Shown in pieces: positions 1-9,500 of a stretch of 64,000 nucleotides of DNA. The notes beneath the pieces are model-generated. The model was not told where the DNA came from. It made no database searches and was given only the letters and a program-made list of their open reading frames with translations. A program made the position numbers and the translations under genes. How positions within the stretch are numbered: the stretch's first letter is position 1; each line of letters starts with the position of its first letter. The stretch comes from Alcanivorax sp. 1008 (GTDB taxonomy: Bacteria; Pseudomonadota; Gammaproteobacteria; Pseudomonadales; Alcanivoracaceae), in assembly GCF_020667895.1 (NCBI RefSeq), contig NZ_JAFMPS010000002.1, positions 387,131-451,130 of the forward strand. Reading direction: 5' to 3'.

Positions 1-357
1 CTGCAAACCATCGCCATGCCGGCGGACGCCAATTTCAACGGCGATATCTTTGGAGGCTGGCTGGTTTCGCAGATGGATCTGGCAGGTGCGGTAAGTGCGC
101 GCAAGGTTGCCCGTGGTCGAGTGGCCACGGTGGCGATTGATAGCATGGCATTTTTACGGCCGGTTCCCATTGGCTCGGTAATAAGCTGCCACACGCAATT
201 GCTTGATGTGGGGCGCAGCTCAATGAAAATTCTGGTAGAAGTGTGGATAACAGACCATAACGACCACCGCGCCAAAGTAACTGAAGGCCAGTTCACCTTT
301 GTTGCGATTGATGAGACCGGTCGCACCCGCCCCGTGCCCAAGGACAACTGCGCGTGA
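1..357 (+). CDS. yciA: YciA-type acyl-CoA thioesterase, 5' end outside window
   Basis: Hotdog-fold thioesterase that hydrolyses acyl-CoA to free fatty acid and CoA in the cytoplasm. The frame is open from base 1 (L-Q-T-I-A before the Met at 16), and this part matches the family's N-terminal strand, so the true start lies upstream and Met16 is internal. The hotdog helix motif NGDIFGGWL follows, containing the Asp that is catalytic in YciA proteins, and FLRPVPIGS matches the conserved second strand. The 3' end overlaps the next gene by four bases (GTGA), suggesting translational coupling. The family call is firm; chain-length preference cannot be read from sequence. Confidence 0.9.
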   Translation: MQTIAMPADANFNGDIFGGWLVSQMDLAGAVSARKVARGRVATVAIDSMAFLRPVPIGSVISCHTQLLDVGRSSMKILVEVWITDHNDHRAKVTEGQFTFVAIDETGRTRPVPKDNCA

Positions 358-1214
358 TTCGACTGGCATTCTTTCTGCTGATGCTCCTTGCCACACCGCT
401 ATCTGCGGAGGTGGTCATACGTCACTTCAGCGGTGAGCCTGCCGACGACGCCGGTAACGACTATTTCCTTGCAGTACTGGCTCTGGCACTGGAAAAGACC
501 GCCGATCAAGGTGCATGGCGCCTGGAGCCAGCGGCACAAGCCATACCCCGGAATGAGGCACTGCAACGGCTCAGCAATAACGATGGCATCGATATTGTCT
601 GGAGCGCGACCAGCATCGAAAGGGAAAAGCAAAATCGGGCCATCCGTATTCCTCTGATGAAAGGACTGACGGGCTATCGTCTGCTTATTATCCGTGGCGA
701 AGATCAGCCCTGGTTCCGACGTATGCAGACCATCGACAAGCTGCTCGAACTGCGCGCCGGGCAAGGCCATGACTGGCCTGATACGGAAGTATTCAGAGCC
801 AATGGATTATCGATTGAAGGGAAACATGATTACGACAGTCTTTTCCGTCTGTTACAGAAAGGCCGTTTCGATTACTTGCCGCGCGCCATCAATGAGCCAT
901 GGGATGATCTGGCCAGCAGAACAGATATGGGTCTGGCCGTGGAGGAGGGGCTACTACTTTATTACCCGACTGCCGAATACTTCTTCGTTAATTCACAGAA
1001 TACGGAACTAGCAACGCGCCTGGAAAAAGGGCTACGTATTGCCATTGAAGATGGCAGCTTCGATAAACTTTTTCGTCAGCACCCGGTCAATGCCAACGCC
1101 TTTGGCAAAGCCAACATACTACGTAGACGAGTGATCCGGCTGGACAACCCGTTTCTGCCCGAAGACACGCCCTTCGCTGAGAAAAAGCTATGGTGGCCCG
1201 GCACCGGCAGATAA
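354..1214 (+). CDS. Periplasmic binding-protein-like (SBP family 3-like) protein
   Basis: 286 residues from a GTG start inside the thioesterase stop region. A signal peptide is visible (MIRLAFFLLMLLATPLSAE, cleavage after residue 18). The rest resembles extracellular solute-binding family 3 proteins of the type found as orphan sensors in marine gammaproteobacteria: a beta-alpha start VVIRHFSGEP, a segment IDIVWSATSIEREKQ at the expected hinge strand, and a C-terminal FDKLFRQHP helix typical of amino-acid-binding proteins. No permease or ATPase gene is adjacent, so a transport role is unsupported. Its stop (TAA) abuts the stop of the convergent lipoprotein gene with no gap. The specific ligand is unknown. 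Confidence 0.7.
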   Translation: MIRLAFFLLMLLATPLSAEVVIRHFSGEPADDAGNDYFLAVLALALEKTADQGAWRLEPAAQAIPRNEALQRLSNNDGIDIVWSATSIEREKQNRAIRIPLMKGLTGYRLLIIRGEDQPWFRRMQTIDKLLELRAGQGHDWPDTEVFRANGLSIEGKHDYDSLFRLLQKGRFDYLPRAINEPWDDLASRTDMGLAVEEGLLLYYPTAEYFFVNSQNTELATRLEKGLRIAIEDGSFDKLFRQHPVNANAFGKANILRRRVIRLDNPFLPEDTPFAEKKLWWPGTGR

Positions 1215-1643
1215 TTACTCCTGCCGATGTAACTCAAGCAACTCAACACGCAAACGGGTTTCATCGATAAACGCCTGATTACCGATAAATGCGGCAATGG
1301 ACCCACTGCGAAACTGATCAGCAGCCTCACGGGTAACTCGCTCACGTTTTTTCAGCCACTGCCGTTGCTCTTTCTTAAACTCCGACCGCTGCTCTCCGGA
1401 CAGGCCAGCAAGCTGGTTAATGTAAATCTGGTAAAGCTTGGCATCATGAAGCACGGCTAAATTGGCAGACACCCGATTAATATGCTTCTGCTGGCTCAAG
1501 GTCTGCAGTAGTGCCTCCATTTCAGCAATCGGACCATCCAGATCAGGCTGCCAGGCTGCCAAACGATCCTTTGCCTGAGGCGCCGGATCATTTCCGCAGC
1601 CGGCCATGATCACCGACAACAACAGCAAAAAGCTCCAACGCAT
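1215..1643 (-). CDS. Small lipoprotein, LprI/DUF1311-like
   Basis: 142 residues with a lipoprotein signal peptide ending in the lipobox VIMAGC, predicted lipidated Cys16. The mature part is helical and charged. The stretch LSGEQRSEFKKEQRQWLKKRERV resembles the repeat of DUF1311/LprI-type proteins (periplasmic, some inhibit lysozyme), but the conserved cysteines of that family are missing, so the match is tentative. It runs in the same direction as uvrD and the TRAP binding protein, 44 bases downstream of the latter. Gene reality is fairly sure; function is not. Confidence 0.65.
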   Translation of the reverse strand: MRWSFLLLLSVIMAGCGNDPAPQAKDRLAAWQPDLDGPIAEMEALLQTLSQQKHINRVSANLAVLHDAKLYQIYINQLAGLSGEQRSEFKKEQRQWLKKRERVTREAADQFRSGSIAAFIGNQAFIDETRLRVELLELHRQE

Positions 1644-1687
1644 AACCCAACCCCCCGATAGAAAAACCGCTTACTGGCTGAAAGCCG

Positions 1688-2797
1688 TCAATCCCCGGCA
1701 AGCAACTGACGAGCATTCATATACGACAACTCGGCCACGTTGGCATAGTTGCGCACGCCTTTCTCAAAAGCGCGGAACGAATCATAAACACGACTGGCAA
1801 AGTCATTGTCCGCTACCAGATCCTTCAATACTGCATCACTTTCCACTTTCAGGCGCGCCAGCACATCATCTGGCAAGCGCCGCAGCTGTACTTTGTGTTT
1901 CTCCTGCAACTCGATCAACGCTGCATTATTGCGCGCGGTGTATTCATCAAGCATGTCCTGATTTGACCACATGGCGGCGGCACGAATGATGGCCTGCAGG
2001 TCATCCGGTAGCCCATCCCACATTTCCTTATTGATGATCAGCTCCAGCGTCGGGCCCGGCTCATGCCAACCCGGGTAATAATAGAACTTGGCGATTCGGT
2101 GAAAGCCGAAAGTAAGATCGTTATACGGGCCGACCCACTCAGCAGCATCGATTACACCGCTTTCCAATGCGGTGAAGAGTTCGCCGCCGGGCAGCTGTAC
2201 CGGCACCGCACCGGCGCGCTTGATAACCTCACCACCGAGGCCGGGCATGCGAATCTTCAGGCCGGCTAGATCATCTACGGAATTGATTTCCTTGTTGTAC
2301 CAGCCGGGCATCTGGGTGCCGGTATTGCCGGCTGCAAATGGCTTCAGATTGAAGCCCGCATATAGCTCATCCCACAGCTGCTGACCGCCGCCATGATGTA
2401 ACCAGCCATTCATTTCCTGCGCAGTAAAACCAAACGGAACAGCGGTAAAAAACGGCGCCGCGGGATGTTTGCCCTTCCAGTAATAGGCGGCGCCGTGGCC
2501 CATCTCGGCGCTGCCCTGTGAAACCGCATCAAACACTTCGAACGGTGGCACCAGTTCATTGGCACCAAATACCTTGATCTCCATACGGCCATTCGACATG
2601 GCTTTCACCATTTCGGCAAAGCGCTCCGGGCTGGTGCCAAGACCGGGGTAGTTTTTTGGCCAGGTGGTCACCAGCTTCCAGCGATACTTACGCGTGTCGC
2701 CGCCGGCCTCTGGACCACAATCAGTTTGCCCACAGCCAGCAACAGCGGCCGCAGCCGCACCAAGACCCAGGGTAGAAAGGAATTTGCGACGATCCAT
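1688..2797 (-). CDS. TRAP transporter substrate-binding protein (DctP family), Tat lipoprotein
   Basis: 369 residues. The N-terminus has a twin-arginine motif (DRRKFLS) and a lipobox VAGC (Cys22), so export as a folded Tat lipoprotein is likely. The body is DctP-like: YRWKLVTTWPKNYPG at the first strand, a KIRMPGLGGEVIKRAG segment and VIDAAEWVGPYND, characteristic of the TakP subgroup that binds 2-oxo acids as dimers. The second of two tandem ATGs is chosen because AGGAG lies six bases before it and only three before the first (2800). The DctQ and DctM membrane subunits are not in the window, so it is an orphan here. The ligand is inferred from family resemblance only. Confidence 0.85.
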   Translation of the reverse strand: MDRRKFLSTLGLGAAAAAVAGCGQTDCGPEAGGDTRKYRWKLVTTWPKNYPGLGTSPERFAEMVKAMSNGRMEIKVFGANELVPPFEVFDAVSQGSAEMGHGAAYYWKGKHPAAPFFTAVPFGFTAQEMNGWLHHGGGQQLWDELYAGFNLKPFAAGNTGTQMPGWYNKEINSVDDLAGLKIRMPGLGGEVIKRAGAVPVQLPGGELFTALESGVIDAAEWVGPYNDLTFGFHRIAKFYYYPGWHEPGPTLELIINKEMWDGLPDDLQAIIRAAAMWSNQDMLDEYTARNNAALIELQEKHKVQLRRLPDDVLARLKVESDAVLKDLVADNDFASRVYDSFRAFEKGVRNYANVAELSYMNARQLLAGD

Positions 2798-2834
2798 CAT
2801 GAACTCCTGTTAGCGCTGGTTACCGCGCGATTTT

Positions 2835-4997
2835 TTATATTACGTCCAGACGGGCGTACTGGCTCACCAGCCACTTGCTGCCGACCCGGTCAAAATTAAT
2901 TTGCAGCCGGGCATTCGGCCCTTGCCCTTCAAAGTGAATAATAGTGCCATCGCCGAATTTCGGATGGGACACCCGCATGCCAAGACTATAGCCATCTGCA
3001 GAGCTCTTGCCCGTGCTGGTAGATGAAGCAGCCACCGGCCGACTGAAATTACCACGGGCACGCACTTCTTCCACCAGCGCCGCAGGAATTTCCCGGATAA
3101 AACGGGACGGTGAGTTGAACGTCTCGGAGCCATACAAACGACGGGACTCTGCCCATGTCATATACAGCTCACGCATCGCCCGGGTAATGCCGACGTAGCA
3201 AAGCCGGCGCTCTTCTTCCATGCGCCCCGGCTCGTCCGCAGACATCTGATGAGGAAATAGGCCTTCCTCCATACCGGCAATAAATACCACCGGGAACTCC
3301 AGACCCTTGGCTGAGTGCAGGGTCATCATCTGCACCGCATCTTCATGCTCAGCGGCCTGACCTTCTCCAGACTCCAGCGCTGCATGATCAAGGAAAGCGG
3401 TCAGCACATTGACGCCCTCCGGCACTTCATCATCATCAAACTCGCCGGTGGCGCTGATCAATTCCCGTAAGTTTTCTTCGCGCTGCTGACCCTTCTCCCC
3501 TTTCTCAGCTCGATGAAATTCGATTAGCCCGCTGGCATCAATGACATATTCGGTTTGCTCACGCAGCGACAGGGTCTGACTGTGTTCGTCCAGTCGGTTG
3601 ACCAGATCCATAAACACACCGAGGGATGTGGCAGCGCGCCCGGGCAGCTGGCCGGAGGCGATCAGATCACTGGCGGCACGCCACAACGATGAGCCGGCGG
3701 CGCGCGCTTGCTCACGCACCAGCTCGATGGTCTTGGCGCCGATACCACGGGTTGGGGTATTGACCACCCGCTCGAAGGCGGCGTCGGCGTCGCGGCTGCT
3801 GATCAGACGCAGATATGCGAGGGCATTCTTGATTTCGGCGCGCTCGAAGAAGCGCTGCCCGCCGTAGATTCGGTAGGCAATGCCGGCTTGCAGAAAAGCC
3901 TCCTCAAGTACCCGGGACTGGGCATTGGAGCGATACAGTACGGCGCACTCCTGACGGTTAACGCCCTGGCCAACAAGACTCTGAATCTTGCCAGCAATAA
4001 AGCGCGCCTCATCCACTTCATTGAAGCCGGCATACAGACGAATCGGGTCACCATCGCCAATTTCTGTCCACAGCTCCTTACCCAGCCGATCGCTGTTGTG
4101 GTCAATGACCGCATTGGCGGCCTGCAGGATAGTGCCGGTGGAGCGGTAGTTTTGCTCCAGCCGCACCGTGCGCAAGGCAGGAAAGTCCTGCCCCAGCCGG
4201 CGGATATTCTCGATCTTGGCTCCACGCCAGCCATAGATCGACTGGTCATCGTCACCGACAATGGTAATGGCCGCGCCGCCACCGGCCAGCAGGCGTAGCC
4301 AGGCATACTGGATGGCGTTGGTGTCCTGAAACTCATCAACCAGAATATGCCGGAAACGTCGCTGATAATGGCCTCTCAAGTCGTCATTATCGCGGATCAG
4401 CTCCAAAGCGCGCAGAAGCAGTTCGTTGAAATCCACCAGCCCGGCGCGCTCGCAGGCCTCCTCATAGGCGAAATAAAGCTTCTGCATGGTTTTCAGGAAT
4501 AAATCGCCGTGATGCTCAATATGGGCTGCCCGGATACCTTCGTCCTTCTGCCCGTTGATAAACCACTGGGACTGACGCGGTGGCCAACGCTGCTCATCCA
4601 GGCCCAGCTCCTTCATGACCCGTTTGATCAGGCTGAGCTGATCCTGACTATCGAGGATCTCGAAGGCTTCAGGTAGTTTTGCCTCCTGCCAGTGGGCCCG
4701 CAGCAGGCGATGGGCAATGCCATGGAAGGTGCCGACCCACATGCCACTGGCAGGCATCTCCAGCAGCTGCTCAATACGGCCACGCATCTCGTGGGCGGCC
4801 TTGTTAGTGAAAGTAACCGCTAACAAACCAAATGGGGTCACCTGCTCGGTGGCCACCAGAAAGGCAATGCGGTGTACCAGTACACGGGTTTTGCCGGAGC
4901 CAGCTCCAGCCAAAACCAGCAATGCGCGGTCATCTGCAGCCACCGCATCGCGCTGAGCCGCATTCAGACCATCGAGGAGTTCGCTGATGTCATTCAT
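2835..4997 (-). CDS. uvrD: DNA helicase II UvrD
   Basis: 720 residues, the usual length for UvrD. Superfamily 1A 3'-5' helicase that unwinds DNA in nucleotide excision and mismatch repair. Motifs in order: Walker A GAGSGKT (31-37), motif Ia TFTNKAAHEM, motif II DEFQDTN (about 220), motif III GDDDQSIYGWRGA, motif IV QNYRSTG, motif V SAKGLEFPVVF, motif VI VGITRAM. The C-terminal 45 residues form the Tudor-like RNA polymerase-contacting domain (VSHPKFGDGTII...). Start is an ATG at 4997 (MNDISELLDGLN), the canonical N-terminus. It may be transcribed with the TRAP binding protein 37 bases downstream. Confidence 0.97.
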   Translation of the reverse strand: MNDISELLDGLNAAQRDAVAADDRALLVLAGAGSGKTRVLVHRIAFLVATEQVTPFGLLAVTFTNKAAHEMRGRIEQLLEMPASGMWVGTFHGIAHRLLRAHWQEAKLPEAFEILDSQDQLSLIKRVMKELGLDEQRWPPRQSQWFINGQKDEGIRAAHIEHHGDLFLKTMQKLYFAYEEACERAGLVDFNELLLRALELIRDNDDLRGHYQRRFRHILVDEFQDTNAIQYAWLRLLAGGGAAITIVGDDDQSIYGWRGAKIENIRRLGQDFPALRTVRLEQNYRSTGTILQAANAVIDHNSDRLGKELWTEIGDGDPIRLYAGFNEVDEARFIAGKIQSLVGQGVNRQECAVLYRSNAQSRVLEEAFLQAGIAYRIYGGQRFFERAEIKNALAYLRLISSRDADAAFERVVNTPTRGIGAKTIELVREQARAAGSSLWRAASDLIASGQLPGRAATSLGVFMDLVNRLDEHSQTLSLREQTEYVIDASGLIEFHRAEKGEKGQQREENLRELISATGEFDDDEVPEGVNVLTAFLDHAALESGEGQAAEHEDAVQMMTLHSAKGLEFPVVFIAGMEEGLFPHQMSADEPGRMEEERRLCYVGITRAMRELYMTWAESRRLYGSETFNSPSRFIREIPAALVEEVRARGNFSRPVAASSTSTGKSSADGYSLGMRVSHPKFGDGTIIHFEGQGPNARLQINFDRVGSKWLVSQYARLDVI

Positions 4998-5111
4998 AGG
5001 GCAGGCATTCTACCGGAATCCACCGCGGACGCAGCGGCTTTGCAAAATCCTGTTTAACTGCCGCGAAAACAACCAATCTTGCAGGGAAACAGGTTCCCCC
5101 ACAGCGGCTGC

Positions 5112-5240
5112 ATGGCTAAACTGATTGCGGCGTTACTGATTACGGCGTTACTGATTACGGCGTTGAGCTGTCAGGCTTGGCCTGAAATGATCGGCCACCG
5201 GGGCGACCAGAGGACCTTAACGGGTGCATCAGAACAATAA
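5112..5240 (+). CDS. Putative 42-residue leader/lipoprotein micro-ORF
   Basis: A short frame starting ATG GCT AAA encodes a very hydrophobic stretch ([20 protein letters not shown]) with a lipobox-like LSC, then 22 polar residues ending GASEQ. The hydrophobic core is built from three copies of a 15-base repeat. The frame overlaps the GTG start of the downstream GGDEF-EAL gene by 17 bases in another frame. That is the geometry of a coupled leader peptide, but no convincing ribosome site precedes its ATG. It could equally be the decayed start of a lost lipoprotein gene. Expression is unproven. Confidence 0.35.
   Translation: MAKLIAALLITALLITALSCQAWPEMIGHRGDQRTLTGASEQ
5121..5165 (+). repeat. 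Three tandem copies of a 15-bp unit
   Basis: Unit CTGATTACGGCGTTA occurs as CTGATTGCGGCGTTA, CTGATTACGGCGTTA, CTGATTACGGCGTTG without gaps. Because the unit is a multiple of three it keeps the micro-ORF open and encodes LI(A/T)AL three times in a signal-peptide-like segment. Tandem repeats of this kind can change copy number by replication slippage. Confidence 0.9.
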
Positions 5241-8100
5241 AAATAATAATGCGGATCGCAATAATCTGCTCTCAGAGCAGACCCGACTGCTATTCAATGC
5301 CTTCCCGGTGATGAACATTCTGGAGCCGGTTTGTGCGTTGGTTATTGTCTGGTTGTATTGGAAACCCTATTCACAACTTTCCCTGATTGGTTGGGGCGCC
5401 ATGGTCGGTGGCATGGTGTTCCTGCGCCTGGTGGCCAGTCAGCTATTCCATAATCTCTCTCAGGACATGGTTCGCCCGGATAGTTGGCGGTGGGTGGCCT
5501 TGCTGCTGATTGCACTCAGTGGTGGAGTATTCGGCTACGCCTCGGTCACCTTTAATCCCGCCGAAACACTGATGAGTCCGGAGTTGCTGCCCTCTCAGGC
5601 AGTGTTTGCCGCACTGATCATTGGCCTGCTAGTGGTCGCCATGACCACCTATGCCATTTACTTGCCAGCGGTAGCGGCCTATCTGCTCTGCGCAGTGCTG
5701 CCCGGCGCCTTGAATATCGCCCTCAGTGACACAGGCAACACCACAATGCTGGCGGTGCTGCTGGTGATCTTTGTGCTGTTCTTGCTACTGGCGGCGTCGG
5801 GCATGCATAGCTCGGTGATGGAAGCTCTGCGTCTACAGTTCAAGAATCTGGCGCTGATCGACTATCTGGATCGAGCCCGTGGCGACGCCGAGTCCCTGAA
5901 TGAAAAGCTGACCCGGGAAATCTTTGAGCGCAAACAGGCTCGTCAGCATCTTCAGGAGGCTAATGACAGACTTGAAACCACGGTAATGGAGCGCACCCGG
6001 GCACTGGAAGAAGCCAACCACACTATGTCCGCCACCAGCCAGCGGCTCCAGCTGGCCCTGGATGCATCGAACATCGGCCTGTGGGACTGGAACCTGCAAA
6101 GCAGCGACACCTATCACTCCAACTTCGATCGCCTGCTGGGTTATGAGAAGAATCGCTTCAGTGGCTTTCTCAATGACCTTGAGCAGCTTGCCCATCCGGA
6201 TGACTGGCCAAGAGTAAAGCGCGCCATGGTAGCCCACTTCAAAGGGCGCACACCGCGTTATCACGTGGTGTATCGCCTGCGCCACGCAAACGGCGATTGG
6301 CGCTGGATTGAAGACGAAGGCCGGGTGGTGGAATGGAATAACGAGGGCCGTGCGGTACGTATGATCGGCACTCGCCGAGACATTACTGATGGCAAGGAAG
6401 CGGAAGACCAACTGCGTCTGGCGGCCACGGTGTTCGAAAATGCTTCTGAAGCGATTTTGATTTTCGACACTGCCTTCCGCTTCCTGGCGGTCAACGACTG
6501 CTTTACTCGTATCGCCGGCTATGCGGAAGATGAAGTTCAGGGCCGCACCATGAAAGAAGTATCTCCGGCGGGCGAAAGCAATACCTCGCTATACAGTGAA
6601 GTCGCCCGCACCGTTCATCGTGAAGGTTTTTGGCAGGGCGAGCTCACTGAACGACGCAAAAATGGTGAGAGCTACCCTGTCTGGATGCAGCTTAGCGCGG
6701 TATATGACGACAATGGCCAGATTACCCATTATGTCGGCATGTTCACTGACCTGACTGCACGCAAAGAAGCAGAAGAAAAAGTTCAGTTCCTGTCTAACTA
6801 TGATCGATTAACGGGCCTGGCTAACCGCACCATGTTCCGTGAGAAGCTGCATAAATCCATGGCCTTGGCTCGGCTTAACCGCGAACGGGTGGCTTTGGTA
6901 TGTCTGGATTTGGATCGATTCCGCCCAATCAACGACTCGCTCGGCCATGAAATCGGTGATCGCCTTTTGCGCGCCACTGCCGAAAGGCTGCTGGCCATAG
7001 GCATTGAACAGAGCAGCTTCGCACGGGTCGGCGGTGACGAATTCAATCTGGTTATCGACAATTATCGCAGCAGCTCCGAGCTGGAAGAGCTATGCCAGGA
7101 AATCATCAATGCCATGCGCAAGCCGTTCAATATCAACGGCCATGAACTGCTACTCGGTGTCAGCATCGGCATCAGCGTATTCCCCGACAATGCCAAGGAA
7201 GCTCAAACGCTAATTAATCAGGCTGATCTGGCCGTGCATCAGGCAAAACGCATGGGCGGCAACAACTACCAATTCTACCGTGGCGATATGCGGGCCGCCT
7301 CGGTTGAACAGCTGGCGCTGGAAACCAGTTTGCGCAAAGCAATTTTTAAAAATGAATTCGTGGTTTATTACCAGCCTAAGATTGATGCCGTGACTCGCCG
7401 CATTCAAGGCGCCGAGGCGCTGGTGCGTTGGCAGCATCCCACCATGGGCCTGCTGCCACCAAAGGACTTTATCCCGTTGGCTGAAGAAACTGGCCTGATT
7501 TCCGCGATCAGCGAGTGGGTGCTGGAACGTGCCTGCCGTCAGGCGGCGCAGTGGTGCAACAACGGTCTGGAGATCCAGATGTCAGTGAACCTGTCCGCTC
7601 ACCAGTTCCGCAAAGGCGACATCAGTCAGATCGTTGATCGGGTATTGCAAAATACCGGCCTGCCGGCTCGCTTACTGGAACTGGAGCTGACCGAAAGTCT
7701 GATCATGGAAGATCTCGACAAGAACATCGAGATTTTGGCCGGCTTGCGCACACGTGGGCTTGGCCTGTCACTGGATGACTTTGGTACTGGCTATTCATCG
7801 CTGAGCTATCTTAAGCGCTTCCCGGTAGACACCCTCAAGATCGATAGATCATTTATCGAAGAGCTGCATATCAGCCCCGATGATGCTGCTATTACTCAGG
7901 CAATTATTCAGATGGCCCACAGCCTGAGTATGCATGTGGTTGCAGAGGGTGTTGAAGAAGAGGCCCAGCTGAAAATCCTTCAGGATATGGGTTGCGATTC
8001 AATTCAGGGTTACCTGATCAGCCGCCCGGTACCAGAGGCTGACTTTCTCGAACTAGTGCGCCAGCAACATCCCGCCAGCGCCACCAATAAAGTGCTTTAA
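5224..8100 (+). CDS. Membrane-bound PAS-PAS-GGDEF-EAL cyclic-di-GMP protein
   Basis: 958 residues from a GTG start with AGAGGA nine bases upstream. An N-terminal membrane region of about six helices (roughly 20-205) is followed by a coiled coil (about 220-285), a PAS_3-type domain ([13 protein letters not shown]), a second PAS ([11 protein letters not shown]), a GGDEF domain and an EAL domain. The GGDEF signature is intact at 603-607; no RxxD inhibitory site precedes it at the usual distance. The EAL signature is intact at 731-733, as are ELTESLIM and [10 protein letters not shown], so both synthesis and breakdown of cyclic-di-GMP are possible by motif. Which dominates cannot be decided from sequence. 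It stands alone, convergent with mgtE eight bases away. Confidence 0.95.
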   Translation: MHQNNKNNNADRNNLLSEQTRLLFNAFPVMNILEPVCALVIVWLYWKPYSQLSLIGWGAMVGGMVFLRLVASQLFHNLSQDMVRPDSWRWVALLLIALSGGVFGYASVTFNPAETLMSPELLPSQAVFAALIIGLLVVAMTTYAIYLPAVAAYLLCAVLPGALNIALSDTGNTTMLAVLLVIFVLFLLLAASGMHSSVMEALRLQFKNLALIDYLDRARGDAESLNEKLTREIFERKQARQHLQEANDRLETTVMERTRALEEANHTMSATSQRLQLALDASNIGLWDWNLQSSDTYHSNFDRLLGYEKNRFSGFLNDLEQLAHPDDWPRVKRAMVAHFKGRTPRYHVVYRLRHANGDWRWIEDEGRVVEWNNEGRAVRMIGTRRDITDGKEAEDQLRLAATVFENASEAILIFDTAFRFLAVNDCFTRIAGYAEDEVQGRTMKEVSPAGESNTSLYSEVARTVHREGFWQGELTERRKNGESYPVWMQLSAVYDDNGQITHYVGMFTDLTARKEAEEKVQFLSNYDRLTGLANRTMFREKLHKSMALARLNRERVALVCLDLDRFRPINDSLGHEIGDRLLRATAERLLAIGIEQSSFARVGGDEFNLVIDNYRSSSELEELCQEIINAMRKPFNINGHELLLGVSIGISVFPDNAKEAQTLINQADLAVHQAKRMGGNNYQFYRGDMRAASVEQLALETSLRKAIFKNEFVVYYQPKIDAVTRRIQGAEALVRWQHPTMGLLPPKDFIPLAEETGLISAISEWVLERACRQAAQWCNNGLEIQMSVNLSAHQFRKGDISQIVDRVLQNTGLPARLLELELTESLIMEDLDKNIEILAGLRTRGLGLSLDDFGTGYSSLSYLKRFPVDTLKIDRSFIEELHISPDDAAITQAIIQMAHSLSMHVVAEGVEEEAQLKILQDMGCDSIQGYLISRPVPEADFLELVRQQHPASATNKVL

Positions 8101-8108
8101 GCGGTCAA

Positions 8109-9458
8109 CTAGAGATGGGCCAGCATGGCACTGGCGATGGCAAAATAAATCAGCACACCGCTAACATCAGCAATAGTAGTAATCAGCGGAGTGCTTGCGG
8201 TGGCCGGGTCAAACTTGAAACGCACCAGCACGAATGGCAACACCATGCCAATCAAACTACCAACCATCACCACTAACATCATGGTTAGCGAGACCACCAA
8301 CGCCACATCAAACCCGGCGCGCAAATAGCCCACAGCCATCACTGCTGCGGACATGGTCAAGCCTAGCGCACCAGCAATCAGAACTTCCCGGCCCAGCAAC
8401 TTTAGCGCATCACGACCTGCCACATCACCAGTGGCCAGACCACGTACCAACAATGTGGCGGACTGGGCGCCAGCATTACCTGCACTGGCAACCAGCAATG
8501 GTAAAAAGAACAGCAGCGCCAGATTGGCAGCAATCACATCTTCAAAGAAGGCGATGCCAGCGCCGGTAAAGATATTGGCGAAAACCAACACCACCAGCCA
8601 ACCCACCCGTTTGCGATACAGCTCATTAATGCTGGCCTCACGCAAAGTGGTTTCCAGTCGGCCCACCGTGGCGCCTTTATGAATGTCCTCCGTGGCCTCG
8701 GCTTCGGCCACATCCATGGCGTCATCGTAAGTAACAATGCCGACCATGGTTTCATCATGGTTCACAATGGGCAGGGCAATAAGATCGTAGCGCGATATCA
8801 ACCGGGCAACTTCTTCCTGGGTTGAATCCACATCCGCACAAACAATATCGCGCAACATCAACTCATCAATCAACTGATGCGCCGGCGCAAGAATCAACTG
8901 CTTTAGTGAAACAGTGCCAAGCAGGCGGTGGCTGGCATCGACCACATAACACTGATAGATAGTTTCCTTATCAGGTGCCGTGTTGCGCAGAATATCCAGC
9001 GCATCGGCGATGCGGGTGCCGGAGGGAATGCTGGCATAGTCGGAAGTCATCACCGCGCCGGCGCTGCCTTCCTGATAACTGGCCAGACGGCGCAAATCTT
9101 CCCGCTCTTCCCGAGCCAGGCGTTTGAACAGCGTATGACGCACGCTCTCATCAAGCTGCTTGACCAGATCAGCACGCTCATCCGAAGGCATCTCTGTGAC
9201 CAGCTCGGCGAGCGCACCGGTGGATAGACGCGCAGCAATATCAGTCTGAGCAGTAATTGGCAGGTAGCCGAAGGTGTCGGCACGTCGCTGAAGATCAAGC
9301 GACATCAATAGGGGAATATCCAGCGCCTGTTCAGTAAGGGCTTCGATCAGGTCAGCAATATCCGCCGGGTTTAGTTCAGCTATCAAGCGCTGTACGGAGT
9401 CCTGATCGCCTTCGCGCAGGGCCACCGGCAAACCGGCCATCAGTACATCACTGACCAT
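8109..9458 (-). CDS. mgtE: Magnesium transporter MgtE
   Basis: 449 residues. Mg2+ channel of the inner membrane gated by cytoplasmic Mg2+. An N-terminal superhelical MgtE_N domain (about 10-130, with repeated LTEMPSDERADLVKQL-type helices) is followed by two CBS domains (YASIPSGTRIADALDILR and LMLRDIVCADVDSTQEE) and five membrane helices from about 275 including the pore segment LLPLLVASAGNAGAQS. The ATG at 9458 is chosen because AAAGGGGG lies just upstream; an in-frame TTG at 9482 would put that ribosome site inside the protein. It follows glmS by 42 bases on the same strand. Confidence 0.94.
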   Translation of the reverse strand: MVSDVLMAGLPVALREGDQDSVQRLIAELNPADIADLIEALTEQALDIPLLMSLDLQRRADTFGYLPITAQTDIAARLSTGALAELVTEMPSDERADLVKQLDESVRHTLFKRLAREEREDLRRLASYQEGSAGAVMTSDYASIPSGTRIADALDILRNTAPDKETIYQCYVVDASHRLLGTVSLKQLILAPAHQLIDELMLRDIVCADVDSTQEEVARLISRYDLIALPIVNHDETMVGIVTYDDAMDVAEAEATEDIHKGATVGRLETTLREASINELYRKRVGWLVVLVFANIFTGAGIAFFEDVIAANLALLFFLPLLVASAGNAGAQSATLLVRGLATGDVAGRDALKLLGREVLIAGALGLTMSAAVMAVGYLRAGFDVALVVSLTMMLVVMVGSLIGMVLPFVLVRFKFDPATASTPLITTIADVSGVLIYFAIASAMLAHL

Positions 9459-9500
9459 GGAGCCCCCTTTCCAGTATGCCAAGCGTTAGATGGATAGACG

